From NCBI RefSeq assembly GCF_003852235.1, contig NZ_CP027732.1:5270001-5334000 (forward strand): a stretch of 64,000 nucleotides of DNA, written 5' to 3'. The notes under the pieces are model-generated. The model ran no database searches. It had not been told where the DNA came from and worked only from the letters and a program-made list of their open reading frames with translations. The position numbers were made by a program, and so were the translations under genes. Numbering within the stretch: position 1 is the first letter of the stretch; each line of letters opens with the position of its first letter. The DNA comes from Pseudomonas sp. R4-35-07. Its GTDB lineage: Bacteria; Pseudomonadota; Gammaproteobacteria; Pseudomonadales; Pseudomonadaceae. This document shows, piece after piece, positions 1 through 9,308 of this stretch.

Positions 1-549
1 GATTTCCGGACCACCGGGGTAATTGAGCCCCATCATCTTCGCGGTCTTGTCGAATGCTTCGCCTGCGGCGTCGTCCAGCGACTCGCCCAACAACGTGTAT
101 TGGCCGATGCCGTCGACCTGAACCAGCTGCGTATGCCCCCCCGAAACCAACAAAGCGACGAACGGGAACGCTGGCGGTGTTTTTTCCAGCATCGGTGCCA
201 GCAAATGCCCTTCCATGTGGTGCACACCGAGGGCCGGAATCCCCCAGGCAAACGCCAGCGCCTGGGCACAGGAAGCCCCAACCAGCAGGGCCCCGACCAA
301 TCCCGGGCCTGCGGTATAGGCAATCGCGTCGATCTCGGTCGGCACGCAGCCGGCCTCATCCAACACCTGGCGAATCAACGGCAGCATGCGTTTGACGTGA
401 TCACGGCTGGCAAGCTCCGGCACCACGCCGCCATAGGCGCGGTGCAGGTCGATCTGACTGAACAGCGCATCGGCCAAAAGCCCGCGTTCACTGTCGTAAA
501 GTGCGACACCGGTTTCGTCGCAGGAGGTTTCAAGTCCCAGTACTAGCAT
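1..549 (-). CDS. tsaD: tRNA N6-threonylcarbamoyladenosine synthase subunit TsaD, N-terminal part (runs off the window)
   Basis: The minus-strand reading starts [17 protein letters not shown], the classic TsaD/Gcp/Kae1 N-terminus. It continues with the metal-binding HHMEGH motif near residues 110-115, then a VSGGHTQLV block. About 183 codons are visible and the rest lies before base 1. The family is an ASKHA-fold enzyme that, with TsaB, TsaC and TsaE, makes t6A37 in tRNAs reading ANN codons. It is divergent from rpsU, the usual arrangement in gammaproteobacteria. The ATG at 547-549 is the only start consistent with the conserved N-terminus. Confidence 0.96.
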   Translation of the reverse strand, partial: MLVLGLETSCDETGVALYDSERGLLADALFSQIDLHRAYGGVVPELASRDHVKRMLPLIRQVLDEAGCVPTEIDAIAYTAGPGLVGALLVGASCAQALAFAWGIPALGVHHMEGHLLAPMLEKTPPAFPFVALLVSGGHTQLVQVDGIGQYTLLGESLDDAAGEAFDKTAKMMGLNYPGGPEI

Positions 550-636
550 GGGTTTGCGCCTTGTAGAGGCTGAATTCGAAGGCGCGCATAATAGTCGCCA
601 CTCCCCCTCCCGACTAGCGGTTTTCGATCAGAGGCT

Positions 637-665
637 TTGCATTCCTGCCAATGAGGGGTTAACAT
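637..665 (+). promoter_or_regulatory. putative sigma-70 promoter of rpsU
   Basis: TTGCAT (637-642) and TAACAT (660-665) are separated by 17 bp, about 85 bp upstream of the rpsU start, in the divergent tsaD-rpsU gap. The fit is by eye only. Confidence 0.45.
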
Positions 666-751
666 CCGCAACCCTTAAAAACCGACGACCTCAGCCGCGA
701 ATTGTTTGCGACGAGAACGTTGATCCCGGTAATGAAAGAAGGTAGCTCTGG

Positions 752-967
752 ATGCCAGCCGTCAAAGTAAAAGAGAACGAACCCTTCGACGTAGCTCTGC
801 GTCGTTTCAAGCGCTCCTGCGAAAAAGCCGGTGTTCTGGCTGAAGTTCGTAGCCGCGAATTTTATGAGAAGCCAACTTCTGAGCGTAAGCGTAAAGCAGC
901 AGCCGCTGTTAAGCGTCACGCCAAGAAAGTTCAGCGCGAACAGCGCCGCGCCGTTCGTCTGTACTAA
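752..967 (+). CDS. rpsU: 30S ribosomal protein S21
   Basis: A 71-aa basic protein starting [20 protein letters not shown] and ending in an Arg/Lys-rich helix ([17 protein letters not shown]). Length and sequence are those of bacterial S21, a small-subunit protein that helps translation initiation. It is the first gene of the rpsU-dnaG-rpoD cluster. A strong hairpin 26 bp after the stop probably separates most rpsU transcription from dnaG. Confidence 0.98.
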
Positions 968-992
968 TACACAGACGTTCGTAGCAAGCTTC

Positions 993-1025
993 TGCCAAGC
1001 CCGGCCCTCAGCCGGGCTGTTGGCA
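993..1025 (+). terminator. hairpin after rpsU (terminator or attenuator)
   Basis: AGCCCGGC (998-1005) pairs with GCCGGGCT (1011-1018) around a 5-nt loop. An outer TGCCAA/TTGGCA arm extends the stem to 993-1025. Only a short T run (tttg) follows, so partial read-through into dnaG is plausible. Confidence 0.6.
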
Positions 1026-1407
1026 TTTGCGGATATCGCTTGATGCTTCATCGTCGACGCCGCACACGCGACCGAGACACCGCTTCACACGTCAGGACTG
1101 GCTCTTTTGCCAGCGGTGCACGTCTCTTCTGACGAGCCTAACAAGGCTACTGACGAGCACACCTATTCTTCAAGCAGGCGATCAACTGTGTCGACTGTGC
1201 CCATTGATGAGCTTCCGAGACCGCTCACAGGTCAAGACCGGACTCACGGGCAACTTTTATTCGTCGGACACTGATAGAGACTAACGTCAGCGAATGTTCG
1301 GCAGATACACTCCCTGACACCCCATGCAGACGATAATGCTCGAGCGCCCAACGTGCGCTTGAACATTTCACGGGTCCTCATTTACACGCAGTGATGACGA
1401 GAACGCC
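1026..1407 (+). other. rpsU-dnaG gap without a convincing gene; several hairpins
   Basis: No open frame here looks coding. Visible structures are CTGGC-tctttt-GCCAG (1098-1113), AGCCT-aaca-AGGCT (1135-1148), and a direct repeat CTGACGAGC at 1129-1137 and 1150-1158. Many Pseudomonas genomes have a GatB/YqeY-type gene at this position (recalled, not checked here); it is absent in this window. The stretch may be a leader of dnaG or an old deletion scar. Confidence 0.4.
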
Positions 1408-3378
1408 ATGGCCGGGCTGATTCCCCAGAGCTTTATTGACGACCTTCTGAACCGCACCGACATCGTCGATGTTGTCAGCTCACGCGTGCAACTGAAAAAA
1501 GCCGGCAAGAACTACACCGCCTGCTGCCCGTTCCATAAAGAAAAAACCCCGTCGTTCAGTGTCAGCCCGGACAAGCAGTTCTATTACTGCTTCGGTTGCG
1601 GCGCCGGCGGCAACGCCCTCGGCTTCCTGATGGACCACGACAACCTGGATTTCCCCCAGGCCGTCGAGGACCTGGCGAAAGCCGCCGGCATGGAAATCCC
1701 CCGCGAAGAAAGTGGCCGTGCGCACAAACCGCGACAACCCACCGACTCGCCGCTGTATCCGCTGCTGACCGCCGCCGCCGATTTCTACCGGCAAGCACTT
1801 AAAAGCCATCCGCAGCGCAAAGCCGCTGTCGATTACCTCAAGGGCCGGGGCCTCACGGGGGAAATCGCCCGGGACTTCGGGCTCGGTTTTGCCCCGCCCG
1901 GCTGGGACAACCTGTACAAGCACCTGAGCAGCGATACGCTCCAGCAAAAAGCTATGATTGACGCCGGCCTACTGATTGAAAACGCCGAGACCGGCAAACG
2001 CTATGACCGCTTCCGTGACCGCGTGATGTTTCCGATCCGCGACAGTCGCGGCCGCATCATCGCGTTCGGTGGCCGAGTGCTGGGGGACGACAAGCCCAAG
2101 TACCTGAACTCCCCGGAAACCCCGGTGTTCCATAAAGGCCAGGAACTCTACGGCCTGTTCGAAGCGCGCAAGAACAACCGCAACCTCGACGAGATCATCG
2201 TGGTTGAAGGCTATATGGACGTCATCGCCCTGGCCCAGCAGGGCCTGCGCAATGCGGTGGCGACCCTCGGCACCGCCACCAGCGAAGAACACATGAAGCG
2301 CCTGTTCCGCGTCGTGCCCAGCGTGCTGTTCTGTTTCGACGGTGACCAGGCCGGCCGCAACGCCGCCTGGCGCGCACTCGAGGCCACGCTGTCGAGCCTG
2401 CAGGACGGGCGCCGTGCACGCTTTTTGTTCCTGCCCGAAGGCGAAGACCCGGACACCCTGGTGCGCTCCGAAGGCACCGACGCGTTCCGGGCGCGTATCA
2501 ATCAACATGCGCAACCGCTTGCGGATTATTTTTTCCAGCAATTGACCGAAGAAGCCGACCCGCGCTCGCTTGAAGGCAAGGCCCATATGGCTACCCTCGC
2601 AGCGCCGTTGATCGACAAGGTTCCAGGCGCCAACTTGCGCACCTTGATGCGCAAGCGCCTGCTGGAAATCACCGGATTGAGCGGCGAAGCCGTGAGCCAG
2701 CTGGTGCACAGCGCTCCTCAGCATGCGCCGCCCGCCTACGACCCAGGCATGGATTACGACGCCATGCCGGACTATGCCGACTTCCACCAACCGCAGGAGG
2801 CGTTTACGCCCCAGCAGGAGTGGACGCCGAAGAAGCCCGGGGCCGGCGGCAAGAAGTGGGACAAAAAGCCCTGGAGCAAGAATGGCAAGCGCGGCGATCG
2901 CGATGAGGCCTATGCCCCGCGCACGCCGGTTGCCGTAGAAGCGCCAACGCTGATTGCGTTGCGCACGCTTATCCACCACCCGCAATTGGCGGGCAAGGTT
3001 GAAAGCGCCGATCATTTCGCCAACGAAAGCAACACCTACGCTCAGGTGCTTATCGCCCTGATCGAGGCCGTGCAGAAAAATCCTAAGCTAAACTCAATTC
3101 AGCTGATGGCTCGCTGGCATGGCACGGAACAGGGCCGCCTATTGAAGGCACTCGCGGAAAAGGAGTGGCTAATTGACGGCGATAACCTTGAACAACAGTT
3201 TTTAGACACCATTAACAGGTTATCCGCGGGTCAACATACACAGACCCTCGATGAGCTCATCAAGAGAGCAAGACAGCCGGGATTGTCGGCTGAAGAGCAA
3301 ATTCAGATAGCAAAACAGATGCGCGACCTCTTAAAACAGAACGTTTGCACATCAAACCCGACCTCAGCTGGCGTGTGA
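1408..3378 (+). CDS. dnaG: DNA primase DnaG
   Basis: A 656-aa protein. The N-terminal CHC2 zinc-binding domain shows C40-x2-H43 and C61-x2-C64. The catalytic core ends in a TOPRIM domain with the acidic motif VVEGYMD around residue 268. A low-complexity Asp/Gln/Lys/Gly-rich linker at about 445-510 precedes the C-terminal helicase-binding domain. It makes RNA primers at the replication fork and interacts with DnaB. Length is normal for Pseudomonas. The ATG start gives the canonical MAGLIPQSFIDDLLNR N-terminus. It lies 67 bp upstream of rpoD, in the same direction. Confidence 0.98.
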   Translation: MAGLIPQSFIDDLLNRTDIVDVVSSRVQLKKAGKNYTACCPFHKEKTPSFSVSPDKQFYYCFGCGAGGNALGFLMDHDNLDFPQAVEDLAKAAGMEIPREESGRAHKPRQPTDSPLYPLLTAAADFYRQALKSHPQRKAAVDYLKGRGLTGEIARDFGLGFAPPGWDNLYKHLSSDTLQQKAMIDAGLLIENAETGKRYDRFRDRVMFPIRDSRGRIIAFGGRVLGDDKPKYLNSPETPVFHKGQELYGLFEARKNNRNLDEIIVVEGYMDVIALAQQGLRNAVATLGTATSEEHMKRLFRVVPSVLFCFDGDQAGRNAAWRALEATLSSLQDGRRARFLFLPEGEDPDTLVRSEGTDAFRARINQHAQPLADYFFQQLTEEADPRSLEGKAHMATLAAPLIDKVPGANLRTLMRKRLLEITGLSGEAVSQLVHSAPQHAPPAYDPGMDYDAMPDYADFHQPQEAFTPQQEWTPKKPGAGGKKWDKKPWSKNGKRGDRDEAYAPRTPVAVEAPTLIALRTLIHHPQLAGKVESADHFANESNTYAQVLIALIEAVQKNPKLNSIQLMARWHGTEQGRLLKALAEKEWLIDGDNLEQQFLDTINRLSAGQHTQTLDELIKRARQPGLSAEEQIQIAKQMRDLLKQNVCTSNPTSAGV

Positions 3379-3392
3379 GGTCATAGCTCGGG

Positions 3393-3398
3393 TATAAT
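3393..3398 (+). promoter_or_regulatory. putative -10 element of an rpoD promoter
   Basis: A perfect TATAAT lies in the short dnaG-rpoD gap, about 48 bp before the rpoD start. The -35 position (about 3370-3375, ggcgtg) is a poor match, so this is a candidate only. Confidence 0.35.
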
Positions 3399-3445
3399 CC
3401 TCGGCTTGTTTTTTGCCCGCCAAGACCTTCAGTGGATAGGGTGTT

Positions 3446-5296
3446 ATGTCCGGAAAAGCGCAACAGCAGTCTCGTATCAAAGAGTTGATCACCCTTGGTC
3501 GTGAGCAGAAGTATCTGACTTACGCAGAGGTCAACGACCACCTGCCTGAGGATATTTCAGATCCAGAGCAGGTGGAAGACATCATCCGCATGATTAATGA
3601 CATGGGGATCCCCGTACACGAGAGTGCTCCGGATGCGGACGCCCTTATGTTGGCCGACGCCGATACCGACGAGGCAGCCGCTGAAGAAGCCGCTGCCGCG
3701 TTGGCCGCGGTGGAGACCGACATCGGTCGCACGACTGACCCTGTGCGCATGTATATGCGTGAAATGGGTACCGTCGAGCTGCTGACACGCGAAGGCGAAA
3801 TCGAAATCGCCAAGCGTATCGAAGAGGGCATCCGTGAAGTGATGGGCGCAATCGCGCACTTCCCTGGCACGGTTGACCACATTCTCTCCGAGTACACTCG
3901 CGTCACCACCGAAGGCGGCCGCCTGTCTGACGTCCTCAGCGGTTATATCGACCCGGACGACGGCATTGCGCCGCCTGCCGCCGAAATACCGCCGCCTGTC
4001 GATCCGAAGGCGCCGAAAGCGGACGACGACGCCGACGAAGACGAGGCTGAAGCCAGCACCGACGACGAAGAAGAAGTCGAAAGCGGTCCAGACCCAGTCA
4101 TCGCTGCCCAGCGTTTCGGTGCGGTTTCCGATCAAATGGAAATCACCCGCAAGGCCCTGAAGAAGCATGGTCGTGCCAACAAGCAGGCAATTGCCGAGCT
4201 GCTGGCCCTGGCTGAGCTGTTCATGCCGATCAAGCTGGTACCGAAGCAATTCGAAGGCTTGGTTGAACGCGTTCGTAGCGCCCTTGAGCGTCTGCGTGCA
4301 CAAGAGCGTGCGATCATGCAGCTCTGTGTCCGTGATGCGCGCATGCCGCGTACCGACTTCCTGCGCCAGTTCCCGGGCCACGAAGTTGACGAAAGCTGGA
4401 GCGACGCCCTGGCCAAAGGCAAGGCGAAATACGCCGAAGCCATTGGTCGCCTGCAGCCGGACATCCTCCGTTGTCAGCAGAAACTGAGCGCACTGGAGGC
4501 TGAAACCGGCCTGACGATTGCCGAGATCAAGGACATCAACCGTCGCATGTCGATCGGTGAGGCCAAGGCCCGCCGCGCGAAGAAAGAGATGGTTGAAGCC
4601 AACTTGCGTCTGGTGATCTCCATCGCCAAGAAGTACACCAACCGTGGCCTGCAATTCCTCGACCTGATCCAGGAAGGCAACATCGGCTTGATGAAAGCGG
4701 TGGACAAGTTCGAATACCGTCGCGGCTACAAGTTCTCGACTTATGCCACCTGGTGGATCCGTCAGGCGATCACTCGCTCGATCGCCGACCAGGCCCGCAC
4801 CATCCGTATTCCGGTGCACATGATCGAGACCATCAACAAGCTCAACCGTATTTCCCGGCAGATGTTGCAGGAAATGGGTCGCGAACCGACCCCGGAAGAG
4901 CTGGGCGAACGCATGGAAATGCCTGAGGATAAAATCCGCAAGGTATTGAAGATCGCTAAAGAGCCGATCTCTATGGAAACCCCGATCGGTGATGACGAAG
5001 ACTCCCATCTGGGTGACTTCATCGAAGACTCGACCATGCAGTCGCCAATCGATGTCGCCACTGTTGAGAGCCTTAAGGAAGCGACTCGCGACGTACTCTC
5101 CGGCCTCACTGCCCGTGAAGCCAAGGTACTGCGCATGCGTTTCGGCATCGACATGAATACCGACCACACCCTTGAGGAAGTCGGTAAGCAGTTTGACGTG
5201 ACCCGTGAGCGGATCCGTCAGATCGAAGCCAAGGCGCTGCGCAAGTTGCGCCACCCGACGCGAAGCGAGCATCTGCGCTCCTTCCTCGACGAGTGA
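3446..5296 (+). CDS. rpoD: RNA polymerase primary sigma factor RpoD (sigma-70)
   Basis: A 616-aa group 1 sigma factor. Region 1.1 is at the N-terminus. Region 1.2 starts near [11 protein letters not shown] (about residue 94). An acidic Asp/Glu-rich insert of the non-conserved region spans about 180-215. Region 2.3-2.4 reads [19 protein letters not shown], and region 4.2 has the [23 protein letters not shown] near the C-terminus. It directs core RNA polymerase to housekeeping promoters. A GC-rich terminator follows 8 bp after the stop. Confidence 0.99.
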   Translation: MSGKAQQQSRIKELITLGREQKYLTYAEVNDHLPEDISDPEQVEDIIRMINDMGIPVHESAPDADALMLADADTDEAAAEEAAAALAAVETDIGRTTDPVRMYMREMGTVELLTREGEIEIAKRIEEGIREVMGAIAHFPGTVDHILSEYTRVTTEGGRLSDVLSGYIDPDDGIAPPAAEIPPPVDPKAPKADDDADEDEAEASTDDEEEVESGPDPVIAAQRFGAVSDQMEITRKALKKHGRANKQAIAELLALAELFMPIKLVPKQFEGLVERVRSALERLRAQERAIMQLCVRDARMPRTDFLRQFPGHEVDESWSDALAKGKAKYAEAIGRLQPDILRCQQKLSALEAETGLTIAEIKDINRRMSIGEAKARRAKKEMVEANLRLVISIAKKYTNRGLQFLDLIQEGNIGLMKAVDKFEYRRGYKFSTYATWWIRQAITRSIADQARTIRIPVHMIETINKLNRISRQMLQEMGREPTPEELGERMEMPEDKIRKVLKIAKEPISMETPIGDDEDSHLGDFIEDSTMQSPIDVATVESLKEATRDVLSGLTAREAKVLRMRFGIDMNTDHTLEEVGKQFDVTRERIRQIEAKALRKLRHPTRSEHLRSFLDE

Positions 5297-5304
5297 TACC
5301 AGAA

Positions 5305-5328
5305 CCCCCGGCCCAGGCCGGGGGTTTT
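5305..5328 (+). terminator. rho-independent terminator of rpoD
   Basis: CCCCCGGC (5305-5312) pairs with GCCGGGGG (5317-5324) around a short loop, followed by TTTTG. Confidence 0.9.
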
Positions 5329-5429
5329 GCTTTCTAACAATTACTTCCACAGATAACTGCCCCGCAACCCCCCTCCCCCGCAATGCCCGTCTACACTCGA
5401 GAAATTCCCCGTGCCATAACGAGACCGTT

Positions 5430-8400
5430 ATGCCCAGATTGCCGACCGTGATACTGCTGTCGCTGCTGACCTGGACCGCAACGGCTGGCGCGTTGACTCT
5501 CACGGATGATGAGCGTAGCTGGCTGACGGACCATCAGGAGCTGCGCCTTGGGGTGGATACGTCCTGGCCCCCCTTTGAATACCGCGATGAAGAGAGCCGC
5601 TACCAGGGTTTGTCCGCCGATTATGTGCGCCTGATCCAGGATCGCCTGGGCATCCGGGTCAAGCTGATCGAGCCAGCAAACTGGACCGCTGTGCTTGAGC
5701 AGGCACGCAACAGTCAGCTCGACCTGCTACCTGGCGTCATGTCTACCCCGGAACGCCAGAGTTTCCTGGCCTTCACGCGCCCCTATCTCGACTTTCCCAT
5801 CGTGATACTGGCCCATGAAGGCGGCGCCAAGCCGCGCAATCTCAACGATTTGTACGGACTGAAAATCGCCGTGGTGGAAAACTATGCGCCTCATGAATTA
5901 CTACGCACCCACCACCCGGACCTCAATCTCGTCGCGATGCCGAACGCCAGCTCTATGCTGCAGGCCCTGGCCACCGATGAAGTCGATGCGGTCGTCAGCG
6001 ACCTGGCTTCCAGCGTGTGGAGCCTGCGCCAACTGAAACTCGATGGTTTGTACGTGAGCGGCGAAACGCCCTACCGCTATCAGCTGGCAATGGGCGTTCC
6101 GCAGGATGAGAAAATACTGGTGGGCATTCTGGACAAGGTCCTCGCCGATCTCAGCCCAGCCGAAACCGATGCGATCCAGCAGCGTTGGGTCGGCAGCTTC
6201 AGCGATCACCGCACGCTATGGGCGGATTTGCTGATGTACGGTCTGCCTGCGGTATTGCTGCTGAGCACCGTGCTGGCCGTTGTGATTCGAATCAATCGTC
6301 GGCTCAGCTCGGAAATTTCCCGCCGGGTCGCCCTTGAGCAAGAACTGCGCAGCAGTGAGTACCACTATCGCGGCCTGGTGGAGAGCCTGTCCGCTATCGC
6401 CTGGGAAGCCAACATCAGCGATTTCACCTACAGCTACGTGTCGCCCCATGCTGAAGAATTGCTCGGCTACCCCCGCGCCCATTGGCTGATCCCCGGTTTC
6501 TGGCGCAACATCATTCATCCTGCCGACCTGACCCGCGCCGAAACGTATTGCTACCGTGAAACCCGCGCTAACCGTGATCACAGCATCGACTATCGCGTTA
6601 TCACCGCCGATGGCCGCTGCCTGTGGGTACGCGACATTGTCAGCCTGATCGAATACGGCCATGAACCGGTGCTGCGCGGCTTGATGATCGACATCAGCGA
6701 AGCCAAGCGTACGGAAGAGGCACTGCAGCTGTCCGAGCAGAAGTTTGCCTCAGTGTTCCAGCAATGCCCGGACATCCTGGTGATCGCCCGCCTGTCCGAC
6801 GGATGCCTGCTTGAAGTCAACAAGGCCTTTGAAGACCAGATCGGCCTGAGCGCCCAGGAGGTGGTGGGCAAAACCGCCACCGAGCTGAATATCTGGGGTG
6901 TTGAAGGCGTCGGTCCGGATTTGCTGCAACGCGTGCAGACCACCAGCATCCGCAACCTGGAGATGATTTTCTGGCGCAGCAATGGCCAGGCGTTTACTGG
7001 GCTTATTTCGACCGAGCCGTTCCAACTCGATACCACCGAGGCCCTGGTGGTCGTGGTGCGAGATATCACCCAGCTCAAGGAAACCCAACAGCAGCTGCAA
7101 ACTTCCGAGGAGAAGTTTGCCAAGGCGTTTCATGCCTCCCCCGATGGCTTGTTGCTGAGCCGGCAAAGCGATGGGCTGCTGATCGAAGTGAACGAAGGCT
7201 TCAGCCACCTGACCGGCTACACCAGCGCCACGTCGCTCGACCAGTCGGCCCTGGACCTTGGCATCTGGGTCGACCTCAATGAGCGCAAGCACATGCTCGA
7301 GTTGATGCAGCGCGACGGCTTTGTCCGCGACTTCATCTGCCATATCCGCCGCGTTGACGGCCAGATTCGCCTCTGCGAACTGTCCAGCCGCCCGCTGCCC
7401 ATCGGTGACGAAAACTGCATGCTGACCATCGCCCGCGACATCACCGAACGCCAGCTGATGCAGGAAAAACTGCAACAAGCCGCCACGGTGTTCGAAAGCA
7501 CCGCCGAAGGCGTATTGATCACCGACACCCGGCAGAACATCAGTGCAGTAAACCGCGCCTTCAGCGAAATCACTGGCTACAGCGAGGCCGAAGCGCTGGG
7601 CCATACCCCGCGCCTGCTCGCCTCCGGCATGCACGACAGCGCTTTCTATGCCGCAATGTGGCACCAACTGACGACCCAGGGTCATTGGCAGGGCGAAATT
7701 TCCAACCGGCGCAAGAACGGTGAGCTGTACCCGAGCTGGCTGACCATCAGCGCCGTGCGCAATCGCGAGCAGGTGGTCACGCATTTTGTCGCCGTATTTG
7801 CCGACATCTCCAGCCTCAAGCTCGCCCAGGCGCGCCTCGACTATCAGGCCCATCACGACCCGTTGACCGGCCTGCCCAACCGCACGCTGTTTGAAAGCCG
7901 ACTGCAGGCCGCCCTCAACGGCCAGCAGGAAAGCGGCAATCAAGGCGCGGTGTTGTTTCTTGACCTGGACCGCTTCAAACACATCAACGACAGCCTGGGC
8001 CACCCGGTCGGCGACCTGCTGCTCAAAGACATCGCCGTACGCCTCAAGGACCAGCTGCGCGATATCGACACCGTCGCCCGCCTGGGCGGCGATGAATTCA
8101 TCATCCTGCTGCCCGGCCTGCACCAGGCCAGCGATGCGCAATATCTGGCGAACAAACTGCTCGATTGCTTCACACCGCCCTTCCAGGCCGGCGAGCACGA
8201 GTTCTTTATCAGCGCGAGTATCGGCACAAGTTTGTACCCGCAGGACGGCACCGATGTCGCCACCCTGGTCAAAAATGCCGACGCCGCGATGTACCGCTCC
8301 AAAGCCAAGGGCCGCAACCGCGTTGAAAGCTACACCCGCGACCTGACGGCTCAGGCCAACGAACGTGTGGCACTGGAGCATGAACTGCGCCGCGCGATCG

Positions 8401-9173
8401 AACGTGAAGAGATGAGCCTGTATTACCAACCCAAACGCAGCCTGCTCACCCAGCAACTGATCGGCGCCGAAGCCTTGATACGCTGGCATCACCCGACCTT
8501 TGGCGACGTACCGCCGGAACACTTCATCGCCCTGGCCGAAGAGAACGGCACGATTCTGCAAATTGGCGACTGGGTACTGGAACAGGCCTGCCGACAGATG
8601 CACGCCTGGCAAGGCGCTTTCGATGATTTCGGGCCGCTGTCCGTCAACCTCGCCGGCGCGCAATTGCGTCACCCAAACCTGCTGTCACGCATCGAACAAC
8701 TACTGCGCGATTACCGCCTGGAACCCGGCTGCCTGCAACTGGAGATCACCGAAAACTTCATCATGAGCCAGGCCGAAGAAGCGCTTGACGTGCTGCACCA
8801 ACTCAAAGGCCTGGGCGTGCAGCTGGCAATCGATGATTTCGGTACCGGCTATTCCTCCCTCAGCTACCTCAAGCGCCTGCCGCTGGACTTCCTCAAGATT
8901 GACCAATCCTTCGTCCGCGGCCTGCCCGACGACCCTCACGACGCCGCCATCGTCCGCGCCATCATCGCCCTCGGCCACAGCATGCAATTCACCATCATCG
9001 CCGAAGGCGTGGAGAACCCCGCCCAGCAAGCCTTCCTCGCCGCAGAAGGCTGTGAACAGATGCAAGGCTACATCGTCAGCCTGCCACTGCCACCGGAGCA
9101 ATTTGCCGCAACCTTCCTTCATACACGGATGAGGGATTTTACGGATGGCACAGCGGGGAAACCGTCGTTATAA
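5430..9173 (+). CDS. membrane sensor with periplasmic solute-binding domain, PAS repeats, GGDEF and EAL domains
   Basis: A 1247-aa c-di-GMP turnover protein. The chosen ATG gives a signal peptide (MPRLPTVILLSLLTWTATAGA); the frame is open further upstream into rpoD, which is not used. A type 3 extracellular solute-binding domain (about 25-245; RLGVDTSWPPFEY) is followed by a TM helix (about 268-288) and about four PAS domains (about 310-805). The GGDEF motif is intact at residue 886 with an RDID inhibitory site 5 residues before it. The EAL motif is intact at 1014-1016, followed by DDFGTGYSS. Both domains look catalytically competent. It probably senses an amino-acid-like ligand outside the membrane; the ligand is unknown. 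Confidence 0.93.
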   Translation: MPRLPTVILLSLLTWTATAGALTLTDDERSWLTDHQELRLGVDTSWPPFEYRDEESRYQGLSADYVRLIQDRLGIRVKLIEPANWTAVLEQARNSQLDLLPGVMSTPERQSFLAFTRPYLDFPIVILAHEGGAKPRNLNDLYGLKIAVVENYAPHELLRTHHPDLNLVAMPNASSMLQALATDEVDAVVSDLASSVWSLRQLKLDGLYVSGETPYRYQLAMGVPQDEKILVGILDKVLADLSPAETDAIQQRWVGSFSDHRTLWADLLMYGLPAVLLLSTVLAVVIRINRRLSSEISRRVALEQELRSSEYHYRGLVESLSAIAWEANISDFTYSYVSPHAEELLGYPRAHWLIPGFWRNIIHPADLTRAETYCYRETRANRDHSIDYRVITADGRCLWVRDIVSLIEYGHEPVLRGLMIDISEAKRTEEALQLSEQKFASVFQQCPDILVIARLSDGCLLEVNKAFEDQIGLSAQEVVGKTATELNIWGVEGVGPDLLQRVQTTSIRNLEMIFWRSNGQAFTGLISTEPFQLDTTEALVVVVRDITQLKETQQQLQTSEEKFAKAFHASPDGLLLSRQSDGLLIEVNEGFSHLTGYTSATSLDQSALDLGIWVDLNERKHMLELMQRDGFVRDFICHIRRVDGQIRLCELSSRPLPIGDENCMLTIARDITERQLMQEKLQQAATVFESTAEGVLITDTRQNISAVNRAFSEITGYSEAEALGHTPRLLASGMHDSAFYAAMWHQLTTQGHWQGEISNRRKNGELYPSWLTISAVRNREQVVTHFVAVFADISSLKLAQARLDYQAHHDPLTGLPNRTLFESRLQAALNGQQESGNQGAVLFLDLDRFKHINDSLGHPVGDLLLKDIAVRLKDQLRDIDTVARLGGDEFIILLPGLHQASDAQYLANKLLDCFTPPFQAGEHEFFISASIGTSLYPQDGTDVATLVKNADAAMYRSKAKGRNRVESYTRDLTAQANERVALEHELRRAIEREEMSLYYQPKRSLLTQQLIGAEALIRWHHPTFGDVPPEHFIALAEENGTILQIGDWVLEQACRQMHAWQGAFDDFGPLSVNLAGAQLRHPNLLSRIEQLLRDYRLEPGCLQLEITENFIMSQAEEALDVLHQLKGLGVQLAIDDFGTGYSSLSYLKRLPLDFLKIDQSFVRGLPDDPHDAAIVRAIIALGHSMQFTIIAEGVENPAQQAFLAAEGCEQMQGYIVSLPLPPEQFAATFLHTRMRDFTDGTAGKPSL

Positions 9174-9174
9174 T
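9146..9174 (+). promoter_or_regulatory. putative tRNA promoter overlapping the upstream stop codon
   Basis: TATAAT (9169-9174) contains the TAA stop of the preceding gene and lies 17 bp upstream of the tRNA 5' end. A weak -35 (TGGCAC, 9146-9151) sits 17 bp further up, still inside the coding region. Confidence 0.5.
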
Positions 9175-9190
9175 CCGCGTCCAGTTACAA

Positions 9191-9267
9191 GGGCCTATAG
9201 CTCAGTTGGTCAGAGCAGAGGACTCATAATCCTTTGGTCCACGGTTCAAGTCCGTGTGGGCCCACCA
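9191..9267 (+). tRNA. tRNA with CAU anticodon, probably tRNA-Ile2 (lysidine type)
   Basis: A 77-nt cloverleaf. Acceptor GGGCCTA pairs with TGGGCCC (one G-U), followed by an encoded CCA. The D arm contains AGCTCAGTTGGT. The anticodon loop CTCATAA is closed by GAGGA/TCCTT, and the T arm is CACGG-TTCAAGT-CCGTG. The ACTCATAATC context is like E. coli tRNA-Ile2, where the CAU is modified by TilS; automated tools may call it tRNA-Met. It is the left edge of the genomic island. Confidence 0.9.
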
Positions 9268-9308
9268 CTTTGAAAGCCGCGCATTGCGCGGCTTTTGTGT
9301 GTCTGGCG
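9223..9308 (+). repeat. left attachment-type repeat (tRNA 3' half plus terminator)
   Basis: From the anticodon loop to GTCTGGCG this segment is matched by 17558-17644. The acceptor/CCA end TGGGCCCACCA and the hairpin AAAGCCGCGC-att-GCGCGGCTTT are identical in both; the T arm differs. This is the arrangement expected of attL/attR around an element integrated in a tRNA gene. Confidence 0.75.
9273..9298 (+). terminator. tRNA terminator (also part of the att repeat)
   Basis: AAAGCCGCGC (9273-9282) pairs perfectly with GCGCGGCTTT (9286-9295) around ATT, followed by TTG. Confidence 0.8.

Noticed and set aside
3557..5503. Long minus-strand open frame (648 codons) opposite rpoD
   Set aside because: Antisense shadow of a high-GC gene; the product has no recognisable domain and rpoD is certain.
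6750..8672. 640-codon minus-strand frame opposite the PAS/GGDEF/EAL gene
   Set aside because: Shadow frame; its translation mirrors the codon bias of the sense gene.
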